NCBI RefSeq assembly: GCF_003340495.1
Contig: NZ_QASA01000001.1
Coordinates: 186,001 to 250,000, forward strand
DNA from: Adhaeribacter pallidiroseus
GTDB taxonomy: Bacteria; Bacteroidota; Bacteroidia; Cytophagales; Hymenobacteraceae
Reading direction: 5' to 3'
Length of the DNA stretch: 64,000 nt
The notes beneath the pieces are model-generated. The model ran no database searches. It was not told the origin of the DNA and saw only the letters and a list, made by a program, of their open reading frames with translations. Below are positions 45,909 to 54,868 of this stretch, piece after piece; the first letter of the stretch is position 1; every line of letters begins with the position of its first letter. Both the position numbers and the translations under genes were made by a program.

Positions 45909-48728
45909 ATGTTACACGTACGAATATTTAAGGGAATTTTGGTGGTTCTAAAAAATAAATGGGTTGGTTTTTTTCTAATCGGTATTTCTATAGCCAGTAG
46001 TTTTTACTCCTGTAAAGGCACTGGTAATACTCTTCCTGCGAGTAATAACTCTCCATTGGGTACTTCAGTGCAATCGCCGATTGCTAAACCAGACTCCAAC
46101 CGTTTTCAGAAAATAGAGTTAATTTCTCATTTAAATGAACCCTTGGAGTTGCAGGTTTTGCCGGAGGGCGATGTCTTGTTTATTGAACGAACGGGTGCTT
46201 TAAAGCTTTTTAAGGCAGCTATAAACAAGGTGAAGGTGCTGGCTAATCTTCCGGTATTTCACGATTTAGAAGATGGATTGCTGGGATTAGTGATCGACCC
46301 GGACTTCCCCAGTAACCGTTTTATTTACCTTTTTTATTCGCCGTTGGGTGAAAAAGAAGAACAACGGGTGTCCCGGTTTTATCTGGGACCGGATGCTTTA
46401 GACTTGAAATCTGAAAAAATACTATTAGAAATTCCGACACAACGCAAAGAATGCTGCCATTCGGCGGGTTCGCTGGCTTTTGGGCCCGATAAGAATTTAT
46501 ACATTGCCGTCGGCGATAATACCAACCCGCACAACGCCGGTTATTACAACTCCATCGACGAAAGACCGGGGCGGGCATTCTGGGACGCGCAACGAACAGC
46601 CGGTAATACCAACGATTTGCGGGGAAAAATTCTGCGGATTAAACCCGAACCCGATGGCTCGGTTTCCATTCCGGTGGGCAATTTATTTCCTGTAAATACC
46701 CCAAATACCCGGCCCGAAATTTACGCCATGGGTGCCCGGAACCCGTACCGGATTACCGTTGATTCCCTGACTGGCTGGTTGTATTGGGGCGATGTAGGCC
46801 AAAATACCATTAATAATCCCGCCCGCGGGCCGGTTAGTTACGATGAATTTCACCAGGCCAAAAAGCCGGGCTTTTTTGGGTGGCCTTATTTTGCCGGAGA
46901 TAATCAACCGTATGCCGATTTTGACTTTGCCACCGATCAGATTGGCCCCTTCTTCAACCCTCAAAAGCCCGAAAACAACTCTCCGAATAATACAGGTTTA
47001 GCAACATTGCCACCCGCAGAAAGTGCTTTCATCTGGTACTCTTACGACGAGTCTCAAAATTTTAAAAATTTAGGTACCGGGGGTAAAAGCCCCATTGCTG
47101 GTCCGTTTTTTCATTCTCAATTTTATCAACAGCAGCCCGTTTGGGTAAAGACTCCCCGCAAGTTTCCGGAATATTATAATGGCAAATGGTTTATTGCCGA
47201 ATGGATGCGCGATTGGATAAATGTAGTAACCTTAGACGAAACCGGTAAACTAGTAGACATAGAACGGTTTATGCCTTCCGCTAAGTTTGACCACCCCATT
47301 GATTTAGAGTTTGGACCCGATGGCGCGCTCTACGTTTTAGAATACGGTACGGGTTGGTTTGCCCATAACCAGAATGCCCGCCTGAGCCGGATTGATTATG
47401 TAGCCGGAAACCGACCGCCAGTCGCTAAAATAAACGCCAGTAAAACGGCGGGCGCGGTGCCCTTAACAGTAGCTTTCTCCGCTGCCGAATCTTTTGACTA
47501 CGATAAAAATGACAAACTAACTTACGCCTGGCAACTGGTGAATCCGGAAGAAAAGCTCGCAACGGAGCCCGAAACCAACTACCAGTTTAAGCAGCCAGGC
47601 CTGTATACAATTCGCTTAACCGTAACCGACGACCATGGCCTAAGCGCTACGCAGGATTTAAAAATAGAAACAGGAAACGAAAGGCCGGCCGTAAATATAG
47701 CTTTTGGGGGGAACGAAACTTTTTACTGGAACCAAAAAGCAAAAACTTACCAAGTACAAGTGCAGGATAGAGAAGATGGCAGTTTGGCCACCGGAAAAAT
47801 TGCCCCGCAGGCTGTATTAGTAACCGTAAATTTAGCCGATATGGGTACGGATTTAACGCTCCTGGCCCAGGACCAGGAAAAACAAGCTACCCTTTACCTG
47901 CACCCCGGGCAGCAGCTGATTAAACAAAGCGATTGCTTGGGTTGTCACCAGGAAAAAACCAAATCCATTGGCCCGTCTTGGCAGCAAGTAGCCAGCCGCT
48001 ATCCGGAAAACGAGAAAACCATAGAAACTTTAACCCAAAAAATCAGGCAGGGTGGCAACGGCAACTGGGGCGAAGCCGCTATGTCGGCCCATCCCCAACT
48101 AAAAGCACCGGAAATTTTCCAAATGGTAAAGTACATCTTAAATTTAAAAAAAGAACCCACGGCCAATAACCAGTTGCCGGTAAAAGGCACTTTTGTACCG
48201 GATAGTAAAGCCGAAGGACTCTACGTGTTTCGGGCTGTTTACCAAGATAAAGGGTTTAACGCTGCTCCCGCGCAGGTGGGCCAAACCACGCATGTTTTAC
48301 GTAACGCCCTGGTCAAGGCTATCTCGTGCGAGGAGCTGAGCGGGGTAACGCGCTATAACAATTCCTACATCCGTTTTCCGGCCCAAAAAAGCTTTATCAG
48401 CTTCCAGAATATGGACCTGACCGGCATTGCCAGTTTAAAAGTAGCATTTGATGCTACTTTCCCTTGCACCTTATCCGTTCGGTTAGATCAGCCCGATGGC
48501 GTAGAAATTGGCTCCTTAAAGTTACAACCGGCTGCCAAGCCGGCCGAAAATAAAAACATTACGGCCACCATCAGCACATGGACCGAACAGGAATTAAAAC
48601 TAAAGCCTTTATCAGGAAAGCACCACCTGTACCTGGTAGCTACTGATATTCAAGCAGGCGCTACCGGCAGTAATTATTTGAGCCTGAATACTATTTATTT
48701 TCTTCCCCCTCGGGGTAATAGCCTATAG
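45909..48728 (+). CDS. PQQ-type sugar dehydrogenase propeller with PKD, cytochrome c and C-terminal sugar-binding-like domain
   Basis: 939 residues, lipoprotein start (SIASSFYSCKG). Residues about 70-490 form a soluble glucose/sorbosone dehydrogenase-like propeller: LLGLVIDPDFPSNRFIYLFY, then GRAFWDAQRTAGNTNDLRGK, GARNPYRI and DLEFGPDGALYVLEYGTGW. A PKD domain follows (about 500-590, GAVPLTVAFSAAESFDYD). A cytochrome c domain carries C676-LGC-H680 with a MSAHPQL distal Met region. A C-terminal jelly-roll like CBM6 (about 790-939) completes it. It would oxidise sugars in the periplasm or at the surface and pass electrons to its own haem. The next gene follows after 38 bp. Confidence 0.85.
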   Translation: MLHVRIFKGILVVLKNKWVGFFLIGISIASSFYSCKGTGNTLPASNNSPLGTSVQSPIAKPDSNRFQKIELISHLNEPLELQVLPEGDVLFIERTGALKLFKAAINKVKVLANLPVFHDLEDGLLGLVIDPDFPSNRFIYLFYSPLGEKEEQRVSRFYLGPDALDLKSEKILLEIPTQRKECCHSAGSLAFGPDKNLYIAVGDNTNPHNAGYYNSIDERPGRAFWDAQRTAGNTNDLRGKILRIKPEPDGSVSIPVGNLFPVNTPNTRPEIYAMGARNPYRITVDSLTGWLYWGDVGQNTINNPARGPVSYDEFHQAKKPGFFGWPYFAGDNQPYADFDFATDQIGPFFNPQKPENNSPNNTGLATLPPAESAFIWYSYDESQNFKNLGTGGKSPIAGPFFHSQFYQQQPVWVKTPRKFPEYYNGKWFIAEWMRDWINVVTLDETGKLVDIERFMPSAKFDHPIDLEFGPDGALYVLEYGTGWFAHNQNARLSRIDYVAGNRPPVAKINASKTAGAVPLTVAFSAAESFDYDKNDKLTYAWQLVNPEEKLATEPETNYQFKQPGLYTIRLTVTDDHGLSATQDLKIETGNERPAVNIAFGGNETFYWNQKAKTYQVQVQDREDGSLATGKIAPQAVLVTVNLADMGTDLTLLAQDQEKQATLYLHPGQQLIKQSDCLGCHQEKTKSIGPSWQQVASRYPENEKTIETLTQKIRQGGNGNWGEAAMSAHPQLKAPEIFQMVKYILNLKKEPTANNQLPVKGTFVPDSKAEGLYVFRAVYQDKGFNAAPAQVGQTTHVLRNALVKAISCEELSGVTRYNNSYIRFPAQKSFISFQNMDLTGIASLKVAFDATFPCTLSVRLDQPDGVEIGSLKLQPAAKPAENKNITATISTWTEQELKLKPLSGKHHLYLVATDIQAGATGSNYLSLNTIYFLPPRGNSL

Positions 48729-48766
48729 GGTAAAAGGAAAATTTTAAATTTTTAAAAATAAGATCA

Positions 48767-49750
48767 ATGATCCATAATCGCCGTTCATTTCTGGGTTACC
48801 TGGCCAGCTTTCCCGCTTTTGGTTTGGTCCATAATTTAAAAATTGGGGAAAATCCGTTATCGGCAGAAAAATTACCCTTTGCTACGAATGAATATTCCTG
48901 GATTACTTTTTCCAAACGCCAAGGCCGGGATTGGTTCACCGATTTAGATGCCTCTTTAAGCGAGCTGGCAAAATCGGGTATTAAAGGCTATGAACCCGCA
49001 ATCAAAAAACCGGAAGATCTCCAACAGTTGGCGCCGCTACTGAAGAAACATAAACTGGAAATGCCTTCTATTTATGTTGGCAATACCTTGCATCAAGAAA
49101 AAGAAGCCGCGCAAAGCCTGGCGCAAACGGTAGCTATTGCCAAGGCCGCAAAACCGCTGGGTTTAAAAATAATAGTAACGAATCCCAGCCCCATTCGCTG
49201 GGGCGGACCAGAAAATAAGTCTGATGCAGAATTAACTACGCAGGCTAATTACCTGAATAAAATAGGCGCTGAAGTTCGGAAGCAGGGAGTAACTTTGGCT
49301 TACCACAACCACGATATAGAGATGCGAAATTCGGCGCGGGAGTTTCACCACATGATGCTTGCCACTAATCCCGAAAATGTGTCGTTGTGCCTGGAAGCGC
49401 ATTGGTTATACCGTGGTTCCGGTAATTCGCAATTAGCGATGTTTGATATATTGCGTTTGTACGGTAGTCGGGTGGTGGAAGTACATTTACGGCAATCCAT
49501 TAACGGTACCTGGTCAGAAACTTTTAAAGAAGGCGACATTGATTACCTGAAACTGGCTAAAGAATTAGCCGATTTAAAAATAAATCCGCACTTTGTACTG
49601 GAACAATGCATCGAGAGCCAAACCGCTAACACCCTCGATGCGGTAGCAGCGCATCAAGCAGATTTAAAATACGCTTCTAATGTATTTGCTTCTTTTAAAA
49701 ATGTAAAAAGTTCTGGTGTTTATAAAAAACAAAACGAATCAATGAAATAG
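48767..49750 (+). CDS. Sugar phosphate isomerase/epimerase family TIM barrel, exported (first paralogue)
   Basis: 327 residues. The N-terminus NRRSFLGYLASFPAFGLVHN resembles a Tat-type leader. The AP-endonuclease-2-type TIM barrel has ELAKSGIKGYEPAI, then VTLAYHNHDIEMR (metal-binding His), VSLCLEAHWLYRG, VVEVHLRQSINGTWSETFKE and HFVLEQC. Such proteins act as sugar epimerases, isomerases or inosose dehydratase-like lyases. It lies 38 bp after the PQQ-type dehydrogenase and is surely co-transcribed, so it may act on the oxidised sugar (3-keto or similar; inference). Confidence 0.85.
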   Translation: MIHNRRSFLGYLASFPAFGLVHNLKIGENPLSAEKLPFATNEYSWITFSKRQGRDWFTDLDASLSELAKSGIKGYEPAIKKPEDLQQLAPLLKKHKLEMPSIYVGNTLHQEKEAAQSLAQTVAIAKAAKPLGLKIIVTNPSPIRWGGPENKSDAELTTQANYLNKIGAEVRKQGVTLAYHNHDIEMRNSAREFHHMMLATNPENVSLCLEAHWLYRGSGNSQLAMFDILRLYGSRVVEVHLRQSINGTWSETFKEGDIDYLKLAKELADLKINPHFVLEQCIESQTANTLDAVAAHQADLKYASNVFASFKNVKSSGVYKKQNESMK

Positions 49751-49772
49751 GAGATATTTTAGAGGAGTACCC

Positions 49773-49810
49773 TGATAAGATATTTGTAAAAATCGGTAAA
49801 AAAGCATCAA
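49773..49810 (+). promoter_or_regulatory. Shared upstream element, copy 3
   Basis: TGATAAGATATTTGTAAAAA, then TCGGTAAAAAAGCATCAA, plus the second box CATATTTGAATA at 49831-49842. It lies 89 bp before the next start codon. Confidence 0.65.
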
Positions 49811-49898
49811 TATCTAAGTGTAAGTTTATTCATATTTGAATAGCCGTTCTTGTATTTAACAGGTAAACGGAACGACTAATAAGACCAATTTGCTGCTT

Positions 49899-50783
49899 AT
49901 GCTACCTCAAAACTTGTTTACCCGTCGTCAATTAATAAAGCGGAGTGCTTTAGTAGCCGGACTTGTTACCATTGCACCTTGGTGGACTTTGCTCTCTGCG
50001 GGTAAACTTAAAAAATACAAGATAAGTACCTGCGACTGGTCCATTGATAAGGGTAGTAAAGTAGAAGCTATGGCTTTGGCCAAGAAAATTGGGTTAGATG
50101 GCGTGCAAGTGAGTTTGGGAACCGTAGAAAACAACATGCATCTCCGCCTTCCGGAAATACAAAAAGCCTATAAAGAAGCCGCCAAGAAATATGGCGTGCA
50201 GGTGTCTAGTCTGGCTATTGGCGAATTAAACAATGTACCTTACAAATCGGAACCAATAACAGAAGAATGGGTAAGCGACAGTATTGATGTGGCCCAGGCC
50301 ATGGGGTGTAAAGTAATTTTGCTGGCGTTCTTTCATAAAGGCGACCTCCGGGGCGATAAAGCTGGAGTTCAGGAAGTAATCCGCCGGTTAAAAAAAGTAG
50401 CTCCTAAGGCCGAAAAAGCCGGCATAATACTGGGGATTGAGTCTTGGCTGAGTGCCCAGGAACATCTTGATATTATTCAAGCCGTTGGTTCTAAAAATGT
50501 GCGGGTGTATTACGATGTGGCAAATTCCACGCAAATGGGCTATAATATTTACGAAGAAATGAGCCAATTAGGCAAGGAGTACATCTGTGAAGTGCATGCC
50601 AAGGAAAATGGGTATTTACTAGGTCAGGGAAAAGTAGATTTCGTTCGGGTAAAAAAGATATTGGATGATATGGATTACGAAGGATGGGTGATTATCGAAG
50701 GAGCCGTTCCGGAAGGAGCCGATCCCTTCCAGTCTTATGTGGCTAACAACAAATACCTCCGGTCAGTCTTGAATAAGGCATAG
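49899..50783 (+). CDS. Sugar phosphate isomerase/epimerase family TIM barrel, exported (second paralogue)
   Basis: 294 residues from ATG 49899 (a TTG lies three codons upstream). A Tat-like leader FTRRQLIKRSALVAGLVTIA is present. TIM-barrel motifs are ISTCDWSIDKGSKVEAMALA, GLDGVQVSLG, AGIILGIESWLSAQEHLDII, VRVYYDVANST and CEVHAKENGYLLGQGKVDF. The metal-binding E-D-H-E set is recognisable (ESW, YDVAN, EVHAKE, IEGA). It has its own copy of the shared upstream element, so it starts a new unit that may include the CxxCH gene 132 bp downstream. Confidence 0.88.
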   Translation: MLPQNLFTRRQLIKRSALVAGLVTIAPWWTLLSAGKLKKYKISTCDWSIDKGSKVEAMALAKKIGLDGVQVSLGTVENNMHLRLPEIQKAYKEAAKKYGVQVSSLAIGELNNVPYKSEPITEEWVSDSIDVAQAMGCKVILLAFFHKGDLRGDKAGVQEVIRRLKKVAPKAEKAGIILGIESWLSAQEHLDIIQAVGSKNVRVYYDVANSTQMGYNIYEEMSQLGKEYICEVHAKENGYLLGQGKVDFVRVKKILDDMDYEGWVIIEGAVPEGADPFQSYVANNKYLRSVLNKA

Positions 50784-50915
50784 TTACATTTTTAAAAAAG
50801 GAATTCTTTTGGGTTAATAGCAGCCGGGTAAGGTGGCCACACGCCTCCATTCTAGAAAATAGTAAAAGCAGATTTAAAAAAGCAAAATTTTTAAATTTTT
50901 GATATTTAGCAGGTA

Positions 50916-53798
50916 ATGACAATTTATAGAACAACCGTTTATATTTTATTTTTGGCTTTCCTGACTATCTTTTCCTGCAAACCCGGCAGAGAACAAACGG
51001 AAAAAATTGCTCCCAAACAACCCGCTTTATTCGTTCCGGAGGACTTGGAAGCTACGCTCTGGGCCGAGTCCCCGCAATTATATAATCCTACTAACCTGGA
51101 TGTGGATATCAAAGGCCGCATCTGGGTAACCGAAGCCGTCAATTACCGCGACTTTAACAATGCTAAAGGTCATTTACAGCACCCGGCAGGAGACCGGGTA
51201 ATGATTCTGGAAGATACAAACCAAGATGGAGTGGCCGATTCTTCTAAAGTTTTTGTGCAGGATAAGGATCTGCGTTCGCCCCTGGGTATAGCGGTTTTGG
51301 GTAATAAAATTGTGGTTTCTTGTTCTCCTTCCGTTATTATTTATACCGATGAGAATGGCGATGATAAACCCGACAAAAAAGAAATCTTCCTGAAAGGATT
51401 CGGCGGTTTGGATCATGACCACGGATTACACGCCGGCCTGGCCGGGCCCGACGGGAAGTTGTATTTTATAACGGGCAATGCCGGACCTCATAAAGTAACC
51501 GATAAAAACGGGCAGACCATTCAGGCGGGTAGTGTATACACCGGTGGTACGCCTTATAACGAAAAAAATACTCCTGCCTTAAAAAGCAGTGATGGGCGAA
51601 TCTACACGGGTGGTTTTGCTTTTAGAATAAACCCGGACGGTACCGGTTTGGAAGCCCTAGCCCATAATTTTCGTAATTCTTACGAAATCGGGGTGGATTC
51701 GTACGGTAACTTATGGCAGAATGATAACGACGACCAGGTAGCTACCTGCCGGACCAGTTGGGTGATGGAAGGAAGTAATGCCGGGTATTTTAGCACCACC
51801 GGCGAACGTACCTGGCAGGCCGACCGACGGCCAGGACAAAGTATTGAAACGGCTCACTGGCACCAGGAAGATCCGGGAGTATTACCCGTTGGTGACCTTT
51901 ACGGTTCCGGTTCTCCCACCGGCATTGTATTGAATGAAGATGATGCTTTAGGCAAAAAATACCGCGGACTGCTGTTGAGTGCCGATGCCGGTAGAAATAT
52001 TATTTTTGGCTATTATCCCCAATTAAAAGGTGCTGGTTATCCATTAGCTGGTCGCAGCAACTTTATTTCTTCCGTAGAAACAGACAATACAGATTACCGC
52101 TGGTACCAAATAGAGGAAAATAAAGCCAAATGGTTTCGGCCTAGTGACGTAACTATGGGTACCGATGGCGCTATTTACGTGGCCGATTTTTTCGACCCTG
52201 TGGTAGGTGGGCATCAGATGAATGATAAACAAGGTTATGGCCGTATCTACCGGATTACTCCTAAAAACAAAAAACTAACCCCACCGGTCATTGACCTCAG
52301 CAACACTGAAGGGCAGGTACAAGCCTTGTTAAATCCGGCAATAAATGTTCGGAACCAAGGTTTTGAACTTTTGAAAGTTCAGGGTGAAAAAGCATTGCCC
52401 AGGGTAAAAGCGATTTTAAATTCTGATAATCCGTATCACAGGGCCAGGGCCATTTGGCTGTTGTCGCAATTAAGGGTATCCGGGATTAAAGAAGTAACAA
52501 CATTATTCCGGGATGAGGACCCGAACATCCGAATAACCGCTTTTCGGGCTTTGCGGCAAGCCAATCCGCAAAAAATACTGGATTATGCCGGGCAATTAGC
52601 TCGGGATAAATCTCCGGCGGTACGCCGAGAAGTGATCTTGGCGGTGCGCGAAGTACCCTTAGCGAAAAGCGAACCTATTCTGTTAACTTTAATAGATGGT
52701 TACGACGAGCAGGACCGCTGGTATTTAAACGCCTTAGGAATAGCCCTGGAAAATAAGGCGGAAGCTTTTTATCCGGCCCTATTAAAACATTTTAGTGCCC
52801 AAAATCCAGAGGACTGGCCCCCGCCTGTAGCTAATTTAGTATGGGAATTACATCCGCCCTCGGCGGTTAAAGCCTTACAGGAAAGAGCTTTGTCTCAAAA
52901 ACTATCCGTTAAGGAACGAGAGAAATCTTTGGTAGCTTTAGCTTTTACCCCTACGCAAGCAGCCTCTGATGCTGTCCGACAGATATCCCAGAAAGGAGCC
53001 GCGGACATGGTGCCTTTAGCCCAATATTGGTTGCAATTCCGGAAAACGAACGACTGGCAACCATATCTGAAAGATTGGAAAACGCCGGCTGATCAGTTAC
53101 CGGAAGCTCATCCGGAATTACTGGTTCTCCGGAAAAAAGTAGCTGATCCAAAGTTATCGATTAATCAACGCCAGAATGCCGCCATGGCGTTAGTGAAAAG
53201 CAAAGCCGGTAAATTATACCTGGTAGATTTAGCGGCAAATGAAGCTTTATCCGATACCATTAGGCAAGCGGTAAAAGAGCAGATGCTGCAGGAAGAGGAT
53301 CGCTATATGAAGCCTTTAATTGCCAATTATTTCACTCCTTCCGATTCTGCTGCATATCCAATAAAAGCTTTAAATGATTTACCGGCCGATGTAGCCAAAG
53401 GAAAAAAATTAATGTACGGCAATTGCCTGGTGTGCCATAAAATGGGCAATGCCGGGGGTGAAATAGGACCGGTGCTCACCCATATAAATCAGAAGTATGA
53501 TAAACCAAGCTTGTTTCAGGCCATTGTTCATCCGGAGGCCGGTATTGCTTTTGGCTCCGAACCTTATCTTATATCGTTAAAAAACGGTGGTATTGTTTAT
53601 GGTTTGTTACTTTCGGAGGGACCGGTAGTTACGGTACTGGATATTTACGGACGACGCTACATGATGGAAGCTTCACAGGTGATAAGTAAAAAACAGCTTA
53701 AAACCAGTCCCATGCCATCTCCGAAACACCTGCAATTGAGTCAGCAGGATGTTGCCGATATTACGGCCTTTTTGCTGCAAAAAGACAAGAGCTTATGA
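50916..53798 (+). CDS. Large haem c lipoprotein: propeller, HEAT-like repeats and C-terminal CxxCH domain
   Basis: 960 residues, lipoprotein start (LAFLTIFSCKPG, Cys21). The N-terminal propeller resembles membrane-bound dehydrogenase domains (LDVDIKGRIWVTEAVNYRDF, then GDRVMILEDTNQDGVADSSK, LDHDHGLHAGLAGPDGKLYF and EGSNAGYFSTTGERTW). Helical repeats fill about 470-800 (NPYHRARAIWLLSQLR, then DEDPNIRITAFRALRQANPQ). The cytochrome segment is C837-LVC-H841-KMG, then GGEIGPVLTHINQKYDKPSL, typical of PVC-type haem-binding proteins. It is probably periplasmic and tied to sugar oxidation with the neighbouring epimerases. Confidence 0.88.
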   Translation: MTIYRTTVYILFLAFLTIFSCKPGREQTEKIAPKQPALFVPEDLEATLWAESPQLYNPTNLDVDIKGRIWVTEAVNYRDFNNAKGHLQHPAGDRVMILEDTNQDGVADSSKVFVQDKDLRSPLGIAVLGNKIVVSCSPSVIIYTDENGDDKPDKKEIFLKGFGGLDHDHGLHAGLAGPDGKLYFITGNAGPHKVTDKNGQTIQAGSVYTGGTPYNEKNTPALKSSDGRIYTGGFAFRINPDGTGLEALAHNFRNSYEIGVDSYGNLWQNDNDDQVATCRTSWVMEGSNAGYFSTTGERTWQADRRPGQSIETAHWHQEDPGVLPVGDLYGSGSPTGIVLNEDDALGKKYRGLLLSADAGRNIIFGYYPQLKGAGYPLAGRSNFISSVETDNTDYRWYQIEENKAKWFRPSDVTMGTDGAIYVADFFDPVVGGHQMNDKQGYGRIYRITPKNKKLTPPVIDLSNTEGQVQALLNPAINVRNQGFELLKVQGEKALPRVKAILNSDNPYHRARAIWLLSQLRVSGIKEVTTLFRDEDPNIRITAFRALRQANPQKILDYAGQLARDKSPAVRREVILAVREVPLAKSEPILLTLIDGYDEQDRWYLNALGIALENKAEAFYPALLKHFSAQNPEDWPPPVANLVWELHPPSAVKALQERALSQKLSVKEREKSLVALAFTPTQAASDAVRQISQKGAADMVPLAQYWLQFRKTNDWQPYLKDWKTPADQLPEAHPELLVLRKKVADPKLSINQRQNAAMALVKSKAGKLYLVDLAANEALSDTIRQAVKEQMLQEEDRYMKPLIANYFTPSDSAAYPIKALNDLPADVAKGKKLMYGNCLVCHKMGNAGGEIGPVLTHINQKYDKPSLFQAIVHPEAGIAFGSEPYLISLKNGGIVYGLLLSEGPVVTVLDIYGRRYMMEASQVISKKQLKTSPMPSPKHLQLSQQDVADITAFLLQKDKSL

Positions 53799-53968
53799 TT
53801 TTTCTAGAAACAAGAATTTAAATATGGCGGTGCTTTCAGGAGGCTGCTCATGAATAAAGGCCTACCTTCCGTACAATGGTATGAAGTTAGTCCTATTCTT
53901 AGGTTAGAGTCTTAGCAGAGTATCTTTAAACTGATAAATTAAAAAAGGGTTTAAGATTCTGTTCTCAC

Positions 53969-54023
53969 TTATAAACAATAAAGCCCGGTAAGCATGTAGC
54001 TTACCGGGCTTTATTGTTTATAA
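53969..54023. terminator. Strong bidirectional terminator
   Basis: Perfect 25-bp arms around ATGTA (core AAAGCCCGGTAAGC / GCTTACCGGGCTTT). T- and A-rich outer ends allow use from either side: the haem protein gene (+) and the small gene at 54076 (-). Confidence 0.8.
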
Positions 54024-54075
54024 AATTTATTTATCGAAGTTTGGCTGCAGGAAATTAGAAGTAGCTTAAAAATTT

Positions 54076-54366
54076 TTAAATAATGGCATCGCAATACCAG
54101 TTATCCAAATCAAATCTCATTTCTTTTTGCGCTGGTATTAAATGCTGGATGGCTTCTGTAACCGGGTACGCATATTTCTCGGCATTGTACTTTTTGATGG
54201 GCGTAGCAAAAGTCTTATACGTTTTAAAATTTTCAGCAGCATCCGTATTCTCCGGCGATAAGGCTATAATACGCGGGTAACCCATCATGGTATCAACTGC
54301 TTTACCGAATGCATCGGCTTCCTCCTTTAAATTAAAAATCACGTACTGTATCATGCCTGCCATCAT
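54076..54366 (-). CDS. Hypothetical protein, about 96 residues
   Basis: The frame opens at TTG 54408, but ATG codons at 54366, 54363 and 54354 are better starts. The protein begins MIQYVIFNLKEEADAFGKAV, then DTMMGYPRIIALSPENTDAA and ENFKTYKTFATPIKKYNAEK. It ends RFDLDNWYCDAII. It is a compact alpha/beta-looking cytosolic protein without a recognised family. The strong terminator directly after it supports expression. It is isolated between two long spacers. Confidence 0.5.
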   Translation of the reverse strand: MMAGMIQYVIFNLKEEADAFGKAVDTMMGYPRIIALSPENTDAAENFKTYKTFATPIKKYNAEKYAYPVTEAIQHLIPAQKEMRFDLDNWYCDAII

Positions 54367-54408
54367 CTTATTAATTATATTATAATCTGTATTTCTTGCT
54401 TCTTTCAA

Positions 54409-54868
54409 CCTGAAGCACCTATTTCTAAATTTTAGTTTAAATTTCCATACGCTCCAGCTTACAAATTTGAATCAAGCGTATTTGGTACTAAGTAGTTGTT
54501 CGTTTTTAGTTGTTCGTTGTTCGATCGTTAAGAAATTAATCATCAAGTACTTAAACTTTGGTTTTTATCAACTTAATTTTGGCCAAGTACTTATAAACTT
54601 ATAACCTAAATCCTATTATTAATCCAGATATTCTTTACCCAGACAAAAACAAAGCCAAAACGCGTAACTAACTTTAATTTTGTACAAGAACTAATACGTG
54701 GATAGAACATACTTTTAATAAACAATTGGCATTGTGGTAACCCATGAGCTGCTTTAAAAAAAACTTATTTTTGTTCGTTTTTGATTGAAAGCTGAAAAAC
54801 CAGGAGAAAACTTGTATATTTTGTATCCAAAATCAGGTAATGGCAAGTTCAGGTAGACAATACACGTT
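54409..54868. other. Spacer with GTTGTTCG-type repeats
   Basis: 460 bp, AT-rich. GTTGTTCGTTTTTAGTTGTT, then CGTTGTTCG, lies near 54494-54522. It contains promoters for both flanking genes, but no clear boxes were recognised. No ORF. Confidence 0.4.
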
